Source of the DNA: Capsicum annuum
Taxonomy: Eukaryota; Streptophyta; Magnoliopsida; Solanales; Solanaceae
Assembly (NCBI RefSeq): GCF_002878395.1
Contig: NC_061119.1
Location: forward strand, 18,763,645 to 18,827,644
Reading direction: 5' to 3'
DNA: 64,000 bases
Every line of letters begins with the position of its first letter. The stretch's first letter is position 1. Both the position numbers and the translations under genes were made by a program. Of this stretch, positions 59,041 through 64,000 are shown piece after piece. The notes below the pieces were generated by a model, which saw only the letters and a list, made by a program, of their open reading frames with translations, did not search any database and was not told the origin of the DNA.

Positions 59041-60480
59041 ATTTACCACTCTATATGACACTTATGTCACATTTATTTGTAGAATGAAAAGTCCGTTAAA
59101 GAAAAAATATGAACTAATTAAGTCAAGGAAAGAAAAATATCAAGTCACATATATATATATTCTCTTATGTAATTTATAAACATGTCACAAAATTGGTCAA
59201 TTCAGTTTTAAAACAAAATCGTTTCTATATTTATTTATACAGAATCCAAAATATAACTTTAATAATACACTTTTAGATATGAAAATATGTAAAACAATAG
59301 CAAAAGACGGAATTAATATTCTAAGGATAAAGAAATTGAATGAGAAAAAAAATTCTTTCTTTTAAAACAAATTCCATATTCACTTCCATGATTTTCTAGA
59401 AAGAAACATAGCACTAGTAAATGAGAATTAGGGTACTGTAAACAATTATTAAAATAAAGAAATACGAAGGATGCTTGTTACTTTATACAGTGACCTTTCA
59501 ACTGACCTTTCTATACTTCTTCTTCCTTCATCCGAAAGAAGAAAAAAAATAAAATACACTGCATTTGTTCTCCATCAAAGTAAAAATCAAGTATAAACAA
59601 CTTCCTTTTCTCTTACTCGATATGAAATAATCTCATATTAGTATATTCATTTTCAAAAGGAGATACGAAAACTTTTAAACACAGTGACAAATTATGACTA
59701 AATTCATTTTATTTTCTCCAAATCAAAATTTATAATCAGATCCAAAACGGAATCCGCGGCTCAAAGGTTGCGTGTTTCATCGGTTTTAGAACATGATGGA
59801 GTTGCGTCTGTCGGCGGATAAAAAGTTTAAGTGCGATTTTTGTCGGATCTAAAATTTCGATTACATCCGGTTATTTTCATTTTCTTATCAGGTAAGCATT
59901 TACATAATATTTCAAGATATTTGCACAATAAAATTCAAAAAATTTCTTGCAAAATTAGGGCAATCTCAACCTAATCTCTGATGACATTGTAGTAAATCTG
60001 GAACAAAATAATAATAAATTGTGTACCTTAAATTCACAGTGAAAATTGTTTTTGCTTCTGAAAGGATCTGCCCCAAGTCCACTTCGTTTCTCTTGGAAAC
60101 GCAATTGTTTCACCAAGTAAATGCTCTGACGTTTTTGTTAATTTCAATTGCTTGTTTTTCGATTCAATTTTTTTCTCTGTATATTTGTTTCTTGCCTTTG
60201 TCAGAAAAAGAGAAAAGAGATCATATAGGGGTCTTTTTGGGCTGGAATAGTTATAACCGTTCTCCTTTTTTTAATTAAGATTATCTGTTAATCTTATGTT
60301 CTGACTAAGATAAACGTGTCGGGTCGTGTCGGGTCCATATGGTTGACCCATATCCGTAATTCAACAGTTGGCATAGAAGGGGTGAGATCGAAGCATTATG
60401 ACGAGCCGAAAAATATTGGGAAAATCATGAAATGAAAAACATTGAGAAAATCTTTTATCTCCAAATTTTTAAAAGTGCAA
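59041..60480. other. AT-rich sequence; possible copia 5' LTR, not defined
   Basis: No supported gene. 59,745-59,860 is unusually CG-rich for this window (CCGCGG, CGGCGG, several CG dinucleotides). On the minus strand a TGTTGAATTACGGATATGGG at 60,366 would suit a copia LTR start, but no matching second copy was found near 44,000. 60,320-60,360 holds a short imperfect palindrome around GGGTCCATATGGTTGACCC. Confidence 0.35.
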
Positions 60481-60529
60481 AAATATGTGAAAAAGAGGAA
60501 GTCAAACGAAAAGAAAGAATATGTATTTT

Positions 60530-60970
60530 TCCAGTTGTGCATATATATTTATGAGTAATGCATATGTATTTTTTTAGTTATGTATATATATATTTATGAA
60601 TAATACATATGTATTTTACCAGATTGCATATGTATTTATGACTAATGCATATGTAATTTTTCAGATATGCATATGTATTTTTGAATAATACATATGTATT
60701 TTTTAGTTATTCATACATTTTATGGGCCTGCATACTATATTTATTGATTTAAAAATATATTTTTAGTCTGCTTAGGTTATATAGATACATATGTATTTAT
60801 GAATAATATATATGTACTTTTTTCAGTGTGCATATGTATTTATGACTAATACATATGTATTTTTTCAGAAATACATGTGTATTTTTTCAATTATGCATAT
60901 CTATTTATCTATTTATGAATAACACATATGTATTTATAATTAATGCATATGTATTATGGATGATGCATAT
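60530..60970. repeat. CATATG-rich tandem array
   Basis: A ~60-bp unit, roughly ATGCATATGTATTTATGA then ATAATACATATGTATTTTTT then CAGTT, is repeated about six to seven times with drift. Each unit holds two ACATATGT-type palindromes. The array lies just left of the assembly gap. Confidence 0.75.
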
Positions 60971-61060
60971 TTTTCATAATAATAATATTTTTGATGTCTA
61001 CATCATGAGGAAGAAATGTGTAGTTCAAGTGCAATTAGTAAATGTATTATGTCACTTTTT

Positions 61061-61160
61061 NNNNNNNNNNNNNNNNNNNNNNNNNNNNNNNNNNNNNNNN
61101 NNNNNNNNNNNNNNNNNNNNNNNNNNNNNNNNNNNNNNNNNNNNNNNNNNNNNNNNNNNN
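61061..61160. other. Assembly gap (100 N)
   Basis: Exactly 100 N, the usual placeholder for a gap of unknown size. Open frames crossing it are meaningless. Confidence 0.99.
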
Positions 61161-62130
61161 AAAAAAAAAAAAGAGAGAGAGAGAAATAAAAGCTAGAAAT
61201 ATAAGTGTAAAAATAACAGAAAAAAATAGAAAAAAAAAAAGAAGAAGAAAACAAAAAGAGGGAAAGAAAAAGAAAAAAACGAGAAAAAAAAAAAAAAAAA
61301 AAAAAAAAAGAAAAAAAAGAAGAGTTAAAATAAAGTGAAAAGAGAAAGAAATCAAAATAATAAAAAAAAAACGATTAAAAGGAAACGAAAATAGGAAAAG
61401 AAAAAGAAAAATATGAGAAAGGAAAAAAAGTAAGAAAACGAAAAAATAAAAAAGAAGTAAAAAATGAAAAAGGATAAAAAAAAAAGACAAATAGAAGAGT
61501 CATATAAATAAAAAGAATCTTTATAATTAAAAGTCACATGAATTAAGGGACGGCTACTATTCTTTTTTAACTCTAACTGATGGGAATTAAAATATGAACT
61601 ACTATTCAATTTGTATATATATTTATATAGTAACACTTCACTTAAATACAAAAGAAATAAAAAAATAAAAATAGAAAAAAAGAAGAAGAAAATGATAATA
61701 GGAAAATAAAAATAAAAATATGAGAACGAAAAAAAAAAGAAAAAAGGATAAAGAAGAAGAGAAATGGAAGAGTGAAAATAAAACGGAATGAAAAAGAAAA
61801 GGAAAAGAAAAGGAAATCAAAATAAAAAAATAAAACATTAAAAAAAGAAATGAAATAGAAAGAGAAAAAGAAAAATACGAGAAAGGAAAAAAAAGAAAAA
61901 AATGAAAAAGAAAAAAAAAGAAAAGAAAATGAAAAAGGATAAAAAAAAAGAAATAGAAATAGAAGATTCATATAAGGAAAAAAAATCTTTATAAATAAAA
62001 GTAGTATGAATTAAGGGACGGTTACTTCTCTTATTTAACTCTAATTGATTGGAGTTAAAATAGAATCTATTATTCAATTTGTATATGTATTTATATAGCA
62101 ATATTTTACTTAAATACAAAATACAACTTG
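61161..62130. repeat. A-rich purine sequence with ~470-bp tandem duplication
   Basis: The + strand is almost pure A/G for hundreds of bases. The segments about 61,340-61,651 and 61,813-62,120 are direct repeats: both have an A/G-rich part followed by CATGAATTAAGGGACGG or TATGAATTAAGGGACGG, TCTAATTGATTGG or TCTAACTGATGGG, and CAATTTGTATAT. The Phe-rich minus-strand frames are composition artefacts. Confidence 0.8.
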
Positions 62131-62870
62131 ATAATTATAGTTATTAAGTAATTACTTTTAAAATTTTCCCTAAAAATTACATATGGAAAATTTTTTTATA
62201 AACAATCTTCAGTAAGGGTTCAATTTCTCAATATTGTAACCCTTCTCCTACCCCCCCCCCCCCCAATTTTAATTTTAATTTTGTTTTTAATAAAAAGGGC
62301 CAAATTTATCTCTTACTAATTATAATATATTTTTGGTGTATTAAATACGAAAGAAAGTAGATTCCGCAATAATTAGAAATTAGAACCATGAAAAAATTAA
62401 GTATTACCAAACAGTTTATTCTTTTAATATTACATAAATAATTCTTTTAATACTACACAAATAATTTTCAAACAGTTTATTTAAGTATGCCACTTGGCAA
62501 ACAGTTTGAGAACCTAACCCTAATGGAATTTGTCCCCCTCCCATCTACAGCCAAAGAGGAGCAAACCTAGTAGCTATTCAATTTTCGATGCAAAATTCAA
62601 GCAATAAAATTCCTGTCCAAGATGGTATCGATGGTATACATCTTTGTCCAAGATTATTGAGAATATTTTGAATGATATCCACTTTCAATATTTATTTTGA
62701 TGGTTAGACATCAAATTTTTTTTATTTTTTTTTTTAGAGTTAAGTCTTGAAAAAAGATAAAAAGTGGACCTGCGTTGTAGGGTGATTGATTTCTTTAATA
62801 TTTTTAAAACTTGAGAAAAAAATATAATTTTTTTAAAAATATAACATGGTTCCTTTTTATATTTATTTAT
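62131..62870. other. AT-rich sequence with poly-C, no gene
   Basis: C14 lies at 62,251-62,264. No coding region, RNA gene or recognisable repeat is seen elsewhere. Confidence 0.6.
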
Positions 62871-63952
62871 GAGTAAATACATAATCACCCTTTGATGTTG
62901 GTCGAGATTTTCAAAAAGATACCTAAACTTTGAATTCGACTTATTACCCCACGATTCTTCTTTATTCCATTACAAATACACCATTTTTGACCTCTGCGTA
63001 TATACACGCACCACAGGCGCGTGAAAGGGCTTAAATTTGACTTTTTTGACCAATAAAAAGTTGCCATGTGTAAAAATTTTGATATATAATTTATCTTTTT
63101 TTTTTAAAAAATCAATATTTATTTATTTTTTAAATTTATTTCATACACCACCCCCACCCCACCCCACCCCCAATCCCGCAACCCCCTACCCACCATTGTC
63201 TTCTTCCCCCATTGTCTTCTTTTTCATCACTATAACTTAACAAAAACATCAATTACATCAACAACAACATCAATTACAACAATAACAACATCAATTAGAG
63301 CAACAACAACTTCATCTTCACCATAACTCTCTTTCTCTTCAATCCTCTCAATCATCACCATAATTCTACTCACTTTTTATCATTACCATGTTTACTTTCT
63401 TCAATTTTTAACTTCTTATTTCAATTTTTTTTTTTACATTTTGAACAATTTTATAAAACCCAATATATATCCTAAGAAGAACTTAAAGCTCCATTTTAAT
63501 GGAGTTTTGATGGTACAAAATTAGGAAGTAATACAAAGTTAAAAATAAACATGAAATTGGAAACCACAAAAACTAACATTGAAATCCAAAGAGAAAGAAG
63601 AATATATGGAAATTGATGGGGGTGGAGGGAACCTGCTGGACCGGGGAAATGGGGGAGGGAGATGTTGGACGGGGTGGGGGTGGGGGAGACGGGGTAGGGT
63701 GGGGTGATAAATAAATTAAAAGGAAAAACTTTATTAAAAAATATAAATAAAATATGAAATTAAATTATTTAACACGTGGCAGCATCTAATTGGTGCGTGC
63801 ATCCACTCTCTTTATTGTGACTGAGATTTAACGAAAAATAATGTATTTGCAATGGATTAAGTAAGAATCGTGGGGTAATAGGTCGAATTCAAAGTTTAGG
63901 TGTCTTTTTGCAAATCTCTAGAAATATCAGTGGGGTAATTATGTATTTACTC
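62871..63952. mobile_element. Mutator-like non-autonomous element with long inverted repeats
   Basis: It is 1,082 bp, flanked by a perfect 9-bp target duplication TTTATTTAT (62,862-62,870; 63,953-63,961), the size typical of Mutator elements. The ends are GAGTAAATACATAAT and its complement, with strong inverted homology for about 125 bp. It continues more weakly through the CCAAT...TGCCA(T/C)GTGT words to the C-rich tract at 63,148-63,190, mirrored by the G-rich tract at 63,616-63,706. There is no transposase. The middle (63,240-63,400) is CAACAACATC-rich simple sequence. Confidence 0.85.
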
Positions 63953-64000
63953 TTTATTTATTTTCAAAATATTTATTAAAATTATTTAATACTTTCAACT

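Noticed and set aside
60021..60278. 85-codon forward ORF near a CG-richer area
   Set aside because: No recognisable domain and Phe/Leu-rich chance composition; no gene signals beyond the ORF.
61003..61971. Several long minus-strand Phe/Leu-rich ORFs resembling membrane proteins, some crossing the N gap
   Set aside because: They arise from the A-rich purine strand read in reverse and from Ns; composition only.
1..64000. tRNA, rRNA or other structural RNA genes
   Set aside because: None recognised by eye; matches to tRNA-iMet are only the primer-binding sites of the retrotransposons.

Overview
This is plant nuclear DNA made almost entirely of nested transposable elements, with no gene I can defend as a host gene. 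Five LTR retrotransposon bodies with plant-type features are present: chromodomain Ty3/gypsy (Tekay/Del-like), Tat-like gypsy and Ty1/copia. The LTRs are about 2.5 kb, the gypsy primer-binding sites match initiator tRNA-Met, and there are hAT- and Mutator-type non-autonomous elements. The polyprotein style and LTR wording suggest Solanaceae (pepper/tomato/potato group). That assignment is an inference from remembered family resemblance, not a search.

Layout. (1) 1-10,964: gypsy 'family 1' debris. There is a + strand LTR (1-2,477) and a minus-strand element G1 (2,478-7,893) with degenerate gag, protease and RT; its RT is split by a hAT-type MITE (2,849-3,643, 8-bp target duplication). Beyond it lie further minus-strand integrase/chromodomain debris and a partial LTR. 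(2) 10,965-37,964: one old + strand hAT transposon whose transposase is cut into three pieces. The first cut is gypsy G2 (11,076-28,959, TSD CTATT), which carries gypsy G3 (17,643-28,279, TSD ATAAC) inside its own 5' LTR. The second cut is a Tat-like element T1 (30,111-35,418, probable TSD ACTAT). The hAT 3' end carries a tandem array and a GGCCC-rich terminus. (3) 37,965-44,040: AT-rich intergenic sequence with a second hAT-like element (40,882-41,829) and a G-rich/AT-rich tandem array. (4) 44,041-58,240: a minus-strand copia element. Its RNase H codons are split by gypsy G4 (44,409-54,559, + strand, family 1), and the target duplication can be read in frame. (5) 58,241-64,000: an unrecognised decayed ORF (58,605-59,006, minus), a CATATG-rich array, a 100-N assembly gap, A-rich duplicated sequence, and a long-inverted-repeat Mutator-like element (62,871-63,952, 9-bp TSD).

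All coding regions are broken, so nothing here is likely to act as a gene today. The value of the window is its insertion history. The target duplications give a relative order (hAT, then G2, then G3; copia, then G4). Decay of G3 is dominated by stop codons that look like C-to-T or G-to-A changes, as expected for methylated, silenced DNA. The least explained signals are the hidden ORF at 58,605-59,006, the mismatched LTRs of T1, and a hairpin with a compensatory base pair in the family-1 LTR.
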